Assembly: GCA_964468435.1 (NCBI GenBank) | Contig: CAYXVE010000005.1 | Location: 1 to 64,000, forward strand | Length of the DNA: 64,000 nucleotides | DNA from: JBCCTX01 sp964468435 | GTDB lineage: Bacteria > Bacteroidota > Bacteroidia > J057 | Direction: 5' to 3' | In this document: positions 10,285 to 18,742 of the stretch, piece after piece | How the letters are laid out: every line of letters begins with the position of its first letter | How positions within the stretch are numbered: the first letter of the stretch is position 1 | The notes under the pieces: model-generated | What the model saw: the letters and a program-made list of their open reading frames with translations, nothing else | What the model was told of the DNA's origin: nothing | The model's database searches: none | Position numbers and translations under genes: made by a program

Positions 10285-10358
10285 TGATCAATGCATAGGA
10301 TCACATGATCCCTTCTAATTTCCCTGTATTTAAAGACTTAAATGCGTATATTTACCTC

Positions 10359-10832
10359 ATGAAAAAGCTATTGTTTCTAAGTATCCTTAGCGTGCTGGTC
10401 ATTGTAGCCTGCAATAACGAAGACGAACCTGAAGTTGATCAGGCCCTGGTAGACGAGGAGCTCATCCTTCAGTATATTGCCGACAATAACCTCAATGCAG
10501 AAGAAGGCCCAGAGGGGCTATATATCGTACGGGATATGGAAGGTACTGGTGCGAGTCCTACGGTAAACGATGTAGTGGTCGTAGATTACGAAGGCTTTCT
10601 ACTCGATGGCACCAAATTTGATTCCTCTATAGACCGCGGCAGACCTGAAGAGTTTCTGCTCTCAAATCTGATCAGAGGCTGGCAGTTGGGCATACCTTTA
10701 CTCAGTGAAGGTTGTAAGGCTACGTTTATATTTCCATCGGCTCTGGCTTATAGAGATAATCCTCCTTATGGATCTCCTATTCCAGTTAATGCTGTACTGG
10801 TATTCGATATAGAGTTGATAGAGGTGAAATAA
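10359..10832 (+). CDS. FKBP-type peptidyl-prolyl isomerase lipoprotein
   Basis: A 157-residue exported lipoprotein that would speed proline isomerisation of envelope proteins. The ATG at 10359 is chosen because it opens a classic lipoprotein signal (MKKLLFLSILSVLVIVAC) with the acylated Cys at residue 18; the longer frame from 10305 adds 18 residues without meaning. The FKBP domain covers about residues 60-157: VVVDYEGFLLDGTKFDSS, then LIRGWQLGIPLLSEGCKATFIFP, then YGSPIPVNAVLVFDIEL. An acidic linker (NNEDEPEVD) follows the lipid Cys. It lies close behind the peptide transporter. Confidence 0.93.
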   Translation: MKKLLFLSILSVLVIVACNNEDEPEVDQALVDEELILQYIADNNLNAEEGPEGLYIVRDMEGTGASPTVNDVVVVDYEGFLLDGTKFDSSIDRGRPEEFLLSNLIRGWQLGIPLLSEGCKATFIFPSALAYRDNPPYGSPIPVNAVLVFDIELIEVK

Positions 10833-10839
10833 AAAAACC

Positions 10840-11110
10840 CTAAACTTCGCAGCTCAGGGGTACTATCAACCCCACAATCAAACCTAGTAATATAGTTTGC
10901 TTTTGGGAGAATCTCTTCAACATGGTTGTAGGATCTACGTTTTCTATCAAATTCAATCCCGTTTCCTTGATTGCATTAAATCCCTCTTTAATGTTCACCA
11001 CGTTCTGAAATCCGCGTGCTTTCAGGATTGAAGCGAAGATCATGCATCTATAGCCACCCGCAAAGTGCAGGTAGTATGTTTCCTTACGATCCAGATGCTT
11101 TATGTGGTCA
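10840..11110 (-). pseudogene. Remnant of an MBL-fold/rhodanese hydrolase, C-terminal rhodanese part
   Basis: Read on the minus strand from about 11110, the sequence gives DRKETYYLHFAGGYRCM and then IFASILKARGFQNVVNIKEG followed by FNAIKETGL. This is the end of the double-rhodanese metallo-beta-lactamase-fold proteins common in Bacteroidota, where the equivalent loop is normally HCAGGYRSM. The catalytic Cys is replaced by Phe. The reading frame is closed by stops about 25 codons upstream of this, and the MBL domain is absent. The remaining frame ends at 10840 with an unrelated hydrophobic tail, 7 bases past the end of the convergent FKBP gene. It is a decayed gene fragment. Confidence 0.72.
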
Positions 11111-11331
11111 TTGTTTACTATTTATCAAGAACGCACTACTGTCGTGTTCCACTTTGGAAACCCAAACCGTGAAACTTTGCCCTGATAAAATCCATGTTGG
11201 GATTTTCCAGCTACGAAATCTACAGTAAGGGTTTCCACAGGATTTCTATCAATACGATGACTGGTTTTTCACGGTTTCATTGACTTATCTGCGGGTTGGA
11301 TAATGATTTAATTTAGTAAATTGGGTTAAAA

Positions 11332-12060
11332 ATGTTCATGTCGTATACCCGGATTCATTTGATTTCCAGTCCCCGCAATTTATCAACGGCACTGATGTAT
11401 TCATTTGCCAATAGGGAAGATACCTTTGTAGTTGACGAACCTTTATATGGACATTACCTCAAGGTGAGTGATACGGAGCATCCTGGAAAGCGGGAGATCC
11501 TTGAAACGATGGAAACAGACTGGCGTTGTGTAGTGGATGAAATGGTCCATCGGGATTACCCTGGAGAAATTGTCTTTTTCAAAGGGATGGCTCATCACAT
11601 GGTGGAGATGAACTGGGATGTCCTCTTTGAGCTGACCAACTTATTCCTCATTCGGGATCCGGGGCAGTTGATCAGCTCCTTTGATCAGGTAATCGCTGAG
11701 CCTCAGATGAAGGATATTGGAGTGAAATTACAGTATCAAATGTTTGAGCTACTGATCCGAAAAGGAAAAAGGCCTACAATACTGGATTCGGGAGAGTTGC
11801 TGAAAGATCCTGGAACGATTCTGGACAAAGTATGTCATGCACTGGGCATACCCTTTGAGGAATCCATGCTCACATGGAAGTCTGGGCCCATTGCACAAGA
11901 TGGTATCTGGGCAAAATACTGGTATGCCAATGTGCATAGATCTACAGGATTTGCCCCACAGCCTACCAGTAGACGGCCACTGCCAAAACGATTGGTACCG
12001 TTGTATAAGGCGTGTCTGCCTTATTATGAGAAAATGCATGAATATTCCCTGAGGGCTTGA
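11332..12060 (+). CDS. Sulfotransferase-fold family protein
   Basis: A cytoplasmic protein of 242 residues. The N-terminal P-loop-like SSPRNLSTALMYSF resembles the 5'-phosphosulfate binding loop (PRSGST type) of sulfotransferases. IRDPGQLISSFDQ in the middle matches the 3'-phosphate binding motif RDPRxxxxS. These features place it in the sulfotransferase superfamily branch that is often misnamed branched-chain aminotransferase-like. The substrate is unknown. ATG at 11332 and the ATG two codons later are equally plausible starts. It is alone, with no sulfate-activation genes in view. Confidence 0.75.
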   Translation: MFMSYTRIHLISSPRNLSTALMYSFANREDTFVVDEPLYGHYLKVSDTEHPGKREILETMETDWRCVVDEMVHRDYPGEIVFFKGMAHHMVEMNWDVLFELTNLFLIRDPGQLISSFDQVIAEPQMKDIGVKLQYQMFELLIRKGKRPTILDSGELLKDPGTILDKVCHALGIPFEESMLTWKSGPIAQDGIWAKYWYANVHRSTGFAPQPTSRRPLPKRLVPLYKACLPYYEKMHEYSLRA

Positions 12061-12329
12061 GATAAAAATTTATCGTTTTTCTGACGTATTAAAAGGTTCC
12101 TGAAATTCTCCTTATGTATAACTTATTCTATTATTTTAGCTATTAATTATATACGAATAGACGATATTAATTAATTTAGGCATATATTAGTGCTTAAACG
12201 GGTTAGGGAAATCAAAAAAATGATTTCATGTGCTTAGGGGTGAGGCGTAATGCTGTTAACAGATCCTATGGAAACCAACCAATAACTTACCTGAAATAAC
12301 TTCACTATTTTTTACTAACCCAAACTTCA

Positions 12330-13292
12330 ATGAAACAATCAACCGTCATTCTCATTGCCGCAATCATCATTGCAGGTACGGCCGGATTTTTTATTGGCAG
12401 GAACACTGTTGGAGCTACTAAGAACTCAGAAAAACCCGTTGCTGAAAATACAACAAAATCTGATGAGCAGAGCAGTGATGCCATGACTACACTTGTTAGG
12501 GATACGCTTCCAGATACAATTGCCGTACTTCCGGCTGCCGGAAATGAAGATATGGAAGCAAGCCAACCCAATGAATCCGGCGTTGCCGAGACCCAGCCTG
12601 CAACCACATCCCAACAACCCACCACGCCCAGACCCAATACTGGAGTAGAAGGTACAGTACTACCCAAGGTAAATACCGGCATCAGCCTCGATAAGATGAG
12701 CGAGGTACTTGAATCTATTTCTGACAGCCTAGAAAAAGCCCAGTTGGCTTATGTAAGTAGTCTGGGGCAGGACTGCTCAGGGATCTATCACAAGATCAAA
12801 GATATCCTGCAAACTCGTCTACCAGCCCTGAAAGAAGGCAGTCAGTATATGTATCCCCAATACAATGTAGATCGAAGCAGTCGCCAGATCGCAGACTGGT
12901 ATTATCAGAACGGCAATCTGCTGATTGTGGAAGATCCTATCGCCTCGAAAAATTCTATTCGTCCAGGCGCTGTCATGTTTTTTGGCCAGGCGGGAAAGCT
13001 GTTCAGCGATATAACCATCGAAATGCTTACAGACCGAGATAATAATTATACCAAAGATGGGGCTATACAGCATATAGCAGTAGTAACCTCCATAAGGACT
13101 GACGAAAACGGCGATCTGATCGACTATACCATGATGCACGCTCGCTATCCTGGTGGACCTGCGGCCAGCCGCAGTGGTAGCAAAGAGGTACAAAGTACCA
13201 GTGCCAGAAGTAGAGACAAAGTAGCTCCTTATCCCTTCGGACACTGGACTCAGCAGTGGGTAGCTGTATCAAATATTGTTACACTAAAATAA
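12330..13292 (+). CDS. Membrane-anchored NlpC/P60-like cysteine peptidase
   Basis: A 320-residue protein with an N-terminal signal anchor (residues 4-23) and a long low-complexity Pro/Thr/Ser/Glu linker (about 30-115). The C-terminal domain has the order of NlpC/P60 cell-wall peptidases: Cys149 in GQDCSGIYHKI, then RPGAVMFFGQ, then His248 in IQHIAVVTSI and His270 in MMHARYPGG. It would cleave peptidoglycan stem peptides in the periplasm while tethered to the inner membrane. The family link is from motif order alone; the domain is diverged and carries an insert between Cys and His. It is probably monocistronic, with 269 bases of AT-rich DNA upstream that contain nothing else I recognise. Confidence 0.68.
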   Translation: MKQSTVILIAAIIIAGTAGFFIGRNTVGATKNSEKPVAENTTKSDEQSSDAMTTLVRDTLPDTIAVLPAAGNEDMEASQPNESGVAETQPATTSQQPTTPRPNTGVEGTVLPKVNTGISLDKMSEVLESISDSLEKAQLAYVSSLGQDCSGIYHKIKDILQTRLPALKEGSQYMYPQYNVDRSSRQIADWYYQNGNLLIVEDPIASKNSIRPGAVMFFGQAGKLFSDITIEMLTDRDNNYTKDGAIQHIAVVTSIRTDENGDLIDYTMMHARYPGGPAASRSGSKEVQSTSARSRDKVAPYPFGHWTQQWVAVSNIVTLK

Positions 13293-13296
13293 CTCT

Positions 13297-13830
13297 TCAG
13301 GCAAAGTCCGTAAAATGCTCTTCCAGGGATTTCCAGTATTGAATGCCCCATTGCAGATCGTTCCGCTCCAAACCGTATTGATGATCATCGCCCTGAAGTG
13401 CGATACCCGTAGATACGTGCAGATAGGTAAAGGACTGTGGTGCAAATCCAAGTTGCTCCAGCATGTGCGATGTGAGTGGCGCAAAACAGTCCTCTGCTAT
13501 AAGTCGCTGCTGTTCAAGAGGGATCGATTTTTGCAACCAGTAGTTTTTTTTCTTCCTTTGACCAATTTAGCGGCTCCCAATGGCTGAGTAGTTCTTCTCG
13601 ATTTATGGCCTGATCAGTATCGGAATCGATACGCTGAAAAAGCTCCCCAGAATAAACCTCATATGCGGTCTGCTTGCTAAGCCGGGTGAGTATTCTAGCA
13701 ATATCATGCCCGCTGAGCTGTATAGAATGGGTAAGATATCTCACTTGCGCATATGGAGCAGGCTGACTGAGTTCAATATACAATTGCCTGAGTAATTCTT
13801 CAACTGATACCTAAGGGACATTTGACTGCC
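13297..13830 (-). pseudogene. Frameshifted EF-hand-containing hypothetical gene
   Basis: Two overlapping minus-strand frames join into one protein of about 175 codons if one base is removed from the run of eight A at about 13548-13555: the upstream half ends NWSKEEK and the downstream half continues NYWLQKSIPLEQQRLIAED. The upstream half holds a canonical EF-hand loop, DSDTDQAINREE, with Asp at 1, 3 and 5, Ile at 8 and Glu at 12. A further stop (TAG near 13812) blocks extension of the frame upstream. The downstream half ends at 13297, convergent with the NlpC-like gene and 4 bases from it. It is unrecognised apart from the EF-hand. The homopolymer indel could be a sequencing error, but the second stop argues for real decay. 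Confidence 0.6.
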
Positions 13831-13989
13831 CGATAGGCAGCACGAGATATCCCCTTTCCCAATTGAAGAGTTGTAGCCCTTGTCTAATGAATGATTAAGA
13901 TGATCTACCAGGAAATCTACAGCATGAGCATTCAAAGAGATAAATATGCTTTTAAAGAATGATGTTCCAACGATCATGAAAGTAGTCAA
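13800..13989 (-). pseudogene. Possible AraC-type helix-turn-helix remnant
   Basis: The minus-strand frame here reads FLVDHLNHSLDKGYNSS and then CLSGSQMSLRYQLKN. This recalls the AraC-type DNA-binding region of Bacteroidota regulators, where a line such as HLxxELDxxY is followed by LxMSxSQMxRKLKAL. Only one helix-turn-helix is hinted at; the second half is missing, and the frame then runs into the EF-hand gene in a different phase. I treat it as a small remnant of a regulator. The resemblance is by eye over about 40 residues and could be chance. Confidence 0.3.
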
Positions 13990-14026
13990 GAGTTGGCAGG
14001 AAAAAAATATCTTTAAATCACATTTC

Positions 14027-15499
14027 TTAACTCCAATCCTTCACGACCTCTCTCGCAACCACCTGACCTGAAATAATCGAAGGAGGTACCCCAGGTCCTG
14101 GAACTGTCAACTGTCCTGTATAATACAGGTTCTTCACCTTCTTGGATTTGAGGCTGGGTTTGAAGAAGGCCGTTTGTCTTAGGGTATTGGCCAGTCCGTA
14201 TGCATTGCCTTTGAAGGAATGGTAATCCTTCTCAAAATCTTTCATTGCATAATCCCGCCTTAATACCACGTGATCTCGTATGCTTTCACCCATATATTTT
14301 TCCAGCCGCTCCATCACGATGTGGTAATATTTTTCCCTCAACTCCTCACTATCTTCCAGTCCAGGTGCGAGTGGAATGAGGATAAATAGATTTTCGTGTC
14401 CTTCGGGAGCTACTGTGAGGTCAGTTTGGGAAGTACAGGAGCAATAAAAGAGCGGTTTGGAAGGCCATTTAGGTTCAGAGTATATCTCTTTGGCATGTAG
14501 CTCAAAATTCTCGTCAAAAAAGAGCATATGATGCTTAAGTGCATCCATTTTTTTGTTGACTCCGAGGTAAAACAACAAGCTGGAAGGGGACATGGTCCGG
14601 GAATTCCAGTAGGATTCTGAATAATTCCGGTAGGCTTCCGGGAGCAGTTTATCATCCGTGTGATGATAGTCGCTATTAGCCACTACGATATCCGCCTCAA
14701 AATCTCCTTGTGCTGTATTTACAGTATGTGCATTTTTCTGATCTACTTCGATACCCGTAACTTCAGTATTGAAGTGAAAGGTTACCCCCTGCTCTTCAGC
14801 AATATTTGCCATGGCCATAGCAATGTTGTGCATGCCACCCATAGGGTACCAAGTACCCAGCACCAGATCAGCATGGTTCATCATGCTGTACATGGCTGGA
14901 GTATTCTGGGGCGTAGCGCCTAGAAAGAGCACCGGAAATTCCAGTATTTTGATCAGTTTGGGTTCTTTGAACAGTTTGCGAATGTGCTTCGACATTGAGT
15001 CAAACAACTGTATGCGCAGGCTTTCACGTATGAGCCGTGTATCAAAAAATTCGGTAATACTCAGTGATGGCCGGAATACATAATCCTTCATTCCAACCTG
15101 ATACTTGTAAGCTGCCTGATCGAGAAATATCTTCAGCCTAGGTGTAGATCCAGGCTCAAGCTGCTCAAACAGTTCATCTAATCCTTCTCTGCTAGCGGGA
15201 ATGTCCACGTAATCATCCTGACCAAAGTACACTCTGTAAGAAGGGTCTAATCGTCTGAGATCGTAGAAATCCGATACCTTTTTGCCAAAAATTGCATAAA
15301 ATTCTTCAAACACGTCGGGCATCCAATACCAACTTGGCCCCATGTCAAAAGTGAACCCATCCTGCTTCCACTGCCGAGCCCTTCCTCCGGGTTGATCATT
15401 TTTTTCCAGGACCGTTACCCGATAACCTTCTTTGGCAAGCATGGCCGCTGCCGAGAGACCGGCAAAGCCAGCTCCGATGACTATTACTTTTTGTGGCAT
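14027..15499 (-). CDS. crtI: CrtI-type phytoene desaturase / carotenoid oxidoreductase
   Basis: An FAD-dependent desaturase of 490 residues that introduces double bases of conjugation into phytoene or a later carotenoid. The N-terminal dinucleotide fold is VIGAGFAGLSAAAMLAKEG followed by LEKNDQPGGRARQW. The CrtI C-terminal FAD signature is NLYYTGQLTVPGPGVPPS. Length fits the CrtI family. No crtB, crtZ or lycopene cyclase lies within the window, so the pathway genes must be elsewhere. Related CrtD/CrtN types are possible, so the exact step is not certain. It is divergent from the amidase gene, with 130 bases between the start codons. Confidence 0.93.
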   Translation of the reverse strand: MPQKVIVIGAGFAGLSAAAMLAKEGYRVTVLEKNDQPGGRARQWKQDGFTFDMGPSWYWMPDVFEEFYAIFGKKVSDFYDLRRLDPSYRVYFGQDDYVDIPASREGLDELFEQLEPGSTPRLKIFLDQAAYKYQVGMKDYVFRPSLSITEFFDTRLIRESLRIQLFDSMSKHIRKLFKEPKLIKILEFPVLFLGATPQNTPAMYSMMNHADLVLGTWYPMGGMHNIAMAMANIAEEQGVTFHFNTEVTGIEVDQKNAHTVNTAQGDFEADIVVANSDYHHTDDKLLPEAYRNYSESYWNSRTMSPSSLLFYLGVNKKMDALKHHMLFFDENFELHAKEIYSEPKWPSKPLFYCSCTSQTDLTVAPEGHENLFILIPLAPGLEDSEELREKYYHIVMERLEKYMGESIRDHVVLRRDYAMKDFEKDYHSFKGNAYGLANTLRQTAFFKPSLKSKKVKNLYYTGQLTVPGPGVPPSIISGQVVAREVVKDWS

Positions 15500-15543
15500 A
15501 TTTGTATCAATTCTACTGAATAACCCTTCAATTCCTGCTTTGT

Positions 15544-15551
15544 TATCTTTG
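15544..15551 (+). promoter_or_regulatory. Candidate -7 box for the amidase gene
   Basis: TATCTTTG fits the Bacteroidota -7 consensus TAnnTTTG, 78 bases before the amidase start and within the 130-base divergent region shared with the carotenoid gene. A convincing -33 box is not seen at the normal distance, so this is a tentative call. Confidence 0.35.
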
Positions 15552-15629
15552 CAGAGATACTGGGAGTGGTATGTTCCGTAAACCAGAATTCACTATATTA
15601 TTACACTTCAAATCTAACGTTAACACCCG

Positions 15630-17267
15630 ATGAAAAACAAAATTACTTTTGCCCTGCTTTTGCTGATAGCAGGACTTGGATCTGTAAGGGTTCTTGGACA
15701 ACTGAAGACTGATGATGCGGAAAAGCTGATGGACCTCATGTTTGATGAACAAGAAAGAGCATTGATGCAGGATGAATTATCCGACCAACTCAAAAACTAT
15801 CAGATGCTTCATCGGAGAGCATTACCCAATTCCGTCCCATCAGCTATCACTTTTAACCCCATTCCTGTGGGTTTTCTAGGAGAGACGGAACAAAGACCTA
15901 TCGAGTGGCACCTGCCAGAAGAGGTCACATTACCTGATGATGCAGCAGAACTAGCTTTTTACAGCATCGCACAACTGGCACAACTCATCAAAAGCCAGCG
16001 GATCACCTCGGTAGAACTCACTCAACTATACATAGACAGGCTCAAACAATACGGCGATCAATTAAACTGTGTGGTAACCCTGACCGAAGAACTGGCGATG
16101 GAACAAGCTGGGAGGGCAGACGAAGAAATTGCTTTAGGCAATTACCGGGGGCCTTTGCATGGAATACCCTATGGTGTCAAGGACTTACTAGCAGTAGAGG
16201 GCTATAAAACTACCTGGGGAGCCATGCCTTATAGGGATCAAATGCTCGTAGAAACTGCGACGGTTGTTGAGAAACTCACTGAAGCCGGGGCAGTATTGAT
16301 TGCCAAGCTGAGCATGGGGGCTCTTGCGATGGGGGATGTCTGGTTTCAAGATACGACACGCAATCCGTGGAATCTGGCGCAGGGATCCAGTGGATCTTCA
16401 GCCGGCTCTGCGGCTGCTACTGCAGCCGGACTGGTTGGCTTTTCGATCGGGACCGAAACATTGGGATCGATCGTCTCACCATCGACGCGTTGTGGAGTAA
16501 GTGGCCTAAGGCCTACTTATGGACGGGTAAGTCGTACAGGTGCTATGGCCCTGAGTTGGAGTATGGACAAAATCGGCCCCATATGCCGCACGGCAGAGGA
16601 TTGTGCATTGGTATTCGAAGCGATACGTGGTCAGGATGGTATAGATCAGACGCTATATGATTTCCCCTTTAATTACGATGGGAATACGGATGTCAAAGCC
16701 CTTAAAGTAGGGTATCTTAAAACGTTATTTACCCCTGATAGTTGGAACTGGAAAAACGACTCAGTCAGTCTGGAAATCATCCGTAAATTGGGCATAGAAA
16801 TGGAGCCTGTCTCACTCTCGGACAGTTTACCCGTACAGGCGTTGTTTATCATTCTTTCTGCGGAAGCCTCAGCAGCATTCGACGATCTTACACGTAGCGA
16901 TCGAGACAGCCTGCTCGTACGGCAGGATGCCCGTGCCTGGCCCAACTACTTCCGGGCTTCCCGGTTTATCCCGGCAGTGGAATACATACAGGCCAATCGG
17001 TGGAGGTATCTGCTAATACAGGAAGTGTATGATACTTTCAAAGACTACGATGTCATCGTGACACCTTCCTATGGAGGTCCGCAGCTCCTGATTACCAACC
17101 TAACAGGAAACCCCTGTATCGTCGTCCCCAATGGATTCAACGAATCTGGCAGCCCAGCAAGTATCAGCTTCATTGGCAACCTGTTTCAGGAAGCCAACTT
17201 ATTGGCCCTGGCTAAAGCCTTTCAAGAGGCAACTGATTTTGATGAAATGCATCCGGAAGGGTACTGA
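15630..17267 (+). CDS. Secreted amidase (amidase-signature family)
   Basis: A hydrolase of C-N amide bonds, 545 residues. An N-terminal signal peptide (residues 1 to about 23, ending VLGQ) predicts export. The Ser-cisSer-Lys catalytic set is visible: Lys184 in YGVKDLLAVEG, the Gly/Ser-rich loop QGSSGSSAGSAAATAA (about 251-266) and the nucleophile Ser280 in TETLGSIVSPS. Residues 30-110 form an extra N-terminal region not present in GatA. Because there are no gatB or gatC neighbours and it is exported, a role in tRNA amidation is excluded; the substrate (peptide amide, aryl or nylon-type oligomer) is unknown. It is close to family members annotated simply as amidase. Confidence 0.92.
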   Translation: MKNKITFALLLLIAGLGSVRVLGQLKTDDAEKLMDLMFDEQERALMQDELSDQLKNYQMLHRRALPNSVPSAITFNPIPVGFLGETEQRPIEWHLPEEVTLPDDAAELAFYSIAQLAQLIKSQRITSVELTQLYIDRLKQYGDQLNCVVTLTEELAMEQAGRADEEIALGNYRGPLHGIPYGVKDLLAVEGYKTTWGAMPYRDQMLVETATVVEKLTEAGAVLIAKLSMGALAMGDVWFQDTTRNPWNLAQGSSGSSAGSAAATAAGLVGFSIGTETLGSIVSPSTRCGVSGLRPTYGRVSRTGAMALSWSMDKIGPICRTAEDCALVFEAIRGQDGIDQTLYDFPFNYDGNTDVKALKVGYLKTLFTPDSWNWKNDSVSLEIIRKLGIEMEPVSLSDSLPVQALFIILSAEASAAFDDLTRSDRDSLLVRQDARAWPNYFRASRFIPAVEYIQANRWRYLLIQEVYDTFKDYDVIVTPSYGGPQLLITNLTGNPCIVVPNGFNESGSPASISFIGNLFQEANLLALAKAFQEATDFDEMHPEGY

Positions 17268-17507
17268 GCCGGACAAGGAATGAAATATGAGTAATGATTG
17301 CATATCTTCCCCAAATTATATCAATATTTTGAGGGAAGGACAGACAATAGCATGTATACATTTCCATAAGTTGTTTAGCGTAAGTCGAATAAATCCCCTG
17401 CAGAGACAGATTGCGTGTTAGAGAGGGGGAAATAATGGGGTAATTAGTTATTACTGAAGACTTTTTATCCCACCAAAACCATCCCCTTTTTCATCAGTTG
17501 TTTCAAT

Positions 17508-18551
17508 ATGCTAAAGAAATTCCTATTTTTTTCAATAGGTGGGATCAGCGCAGTATTCCTGTGTTACAAAGCTATACAGTACACAGGGCCTGATCTTCCT
17601 GAATATACAACGACAATCGTTCGAGAGGTGGAAGACGGACCACCTCCCAACCTATACCGGGGCGAAAGCCAGACGGTCAATGTAAATGGGGTGGATATCT
17701 GGTATGAATCCATCGGAGATACTTCAAATCCATCATTATTGATGATCATGGGTATGGGTGGATCAGCCATGGAATGGCCGGAATTTCTTATGGATAGTTT
17801 ACTTGCTGCTGATTATCACCTTATACGGTTTGATCATCGCGATCTGGGGGAATCCGAAAAAGTAGCGGATTGGGATGATGATCATCCTTACACATTAGAG
17901 GATATGAGTGATGATGCCCTGGGAATTCTGGATCATATGGGAATCAAGAGAGCACACATTATGGGATATTCCATGGGAGGCATGATCGCTCAAAGACTGG
18001 CTATAGACCATCCCCAGCGAGTGAAGACTCTCACACTGATCTCCACATCGGGTTTTACCCGTGATCCAGAACTGCCCGTACTTAGTAATTATATGAAGTA
18101 CCATTTGCTTCGCATGGTACTAACTTATAAGCAAGACATCTCTTACCATGAAAAAATCATGCAAGAACTGGATGCACAAACGGTTCTCAGACGTAATAGG
18201 TCCTTAACACCAGAGGAAGTTTGGGAAATATCCCAACGCACATTATTTGAATTCAGGAATAATCGAACTGAACATCGGGATGTAGGAACCCATCACGTAA
18301 CGGCGATACTTGAATCTGGTTCTCGTCTGGAAGAATTGCAAAGTCTTGAGATTCCTACCCTGATCCTGCATGGTACGCGCGATCCTTTTGTTGTCCCAGC
18401 TCATGCAGAAAAGCTATCCTTGTTCATTCCTGGGAGCAAGCTGGTCTGGATCAGTGATATGGCACATGCCATTACTGCGTTGCATCAGGACCAGGTGATC
18501 CCACCTGTAATGGGGCATTTGGAGAGAAATGAGATCACAGACAACGAATAA
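17508..18551 (+). CDS. Membrane-anchored or exported alpha/beta hydrolase
   Basis: A 347-residue alpha/beta-hydrolase-fold enzyme, likely an esterase or peptidase-like hydrolase. It begins with a hydrophobic segment (residues 4-23) acting as signal or anchor. The oxyanion-hole region is MIMGMGGSAMEWPE, the nucleophile is Ser155 in MGYSMGGM, the acid is the Asp of HGTRDPFVVPAHAE, and the catalytic His is in DMAHAITALH. The FDHRDLGES stretch is typical of this hydrolase branch. It is separated from the amidase by 240 bases with no detectable gene. The substrate is not predictable. Confidence 0.9.
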   Translation: MLKKFLFFSIGGISAVFLCYKAIQYTGPDLPEYTTTIVREVEDGPPPNLYRGESQTVNVNGVDIWYESIGDTSNPSLLMIMGMGGSAMEWPEFLMDSLLAADYHLIRFDHRDLGESEKVADWDDDHPYTLEDMSDDALGILDHMGIKRAHIMGYSMGGMIAQRLAIDHPQRVKTLTLISTSGFTRDPELPVLSNYMKYHLLRMVLTYKQDISYHEKIMQELDAQTVLRRNRSLTPEEVWEISQRTLFEFRNNRTEHRDVGTHHVTAILESGSRLEELQSLEIPTLILHGTRDPFVVPAHAEKLSLFIPGSKLVWISDMAHAITALHQDQVIPPVMGHLERNEITDNE

Positions 18552-18742
18552 GCTACGATGAAGCAGAATCGTATAGGTTATCTCAAAGCTTACTGAGCAA
18601 AGGGACAATATACTATATAAGTCTAATCCACACATACTAGTAGCCAGCATCTACGATTCAGAAAATCCATCATCTCATTAGGGATATTTCCCACTATTGC
18701 CTAATTTCCAAATCATAAGTAACCCTATCATAAATATCATAT

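Noticed and set aside
12305..12682. Minus-strand 125-codon frame opposite the NlpC-like gene
   Set aside because: It mirrors the low-complexity Pro/Thr/Ser linker of the real gene and is a by-product of that composition.
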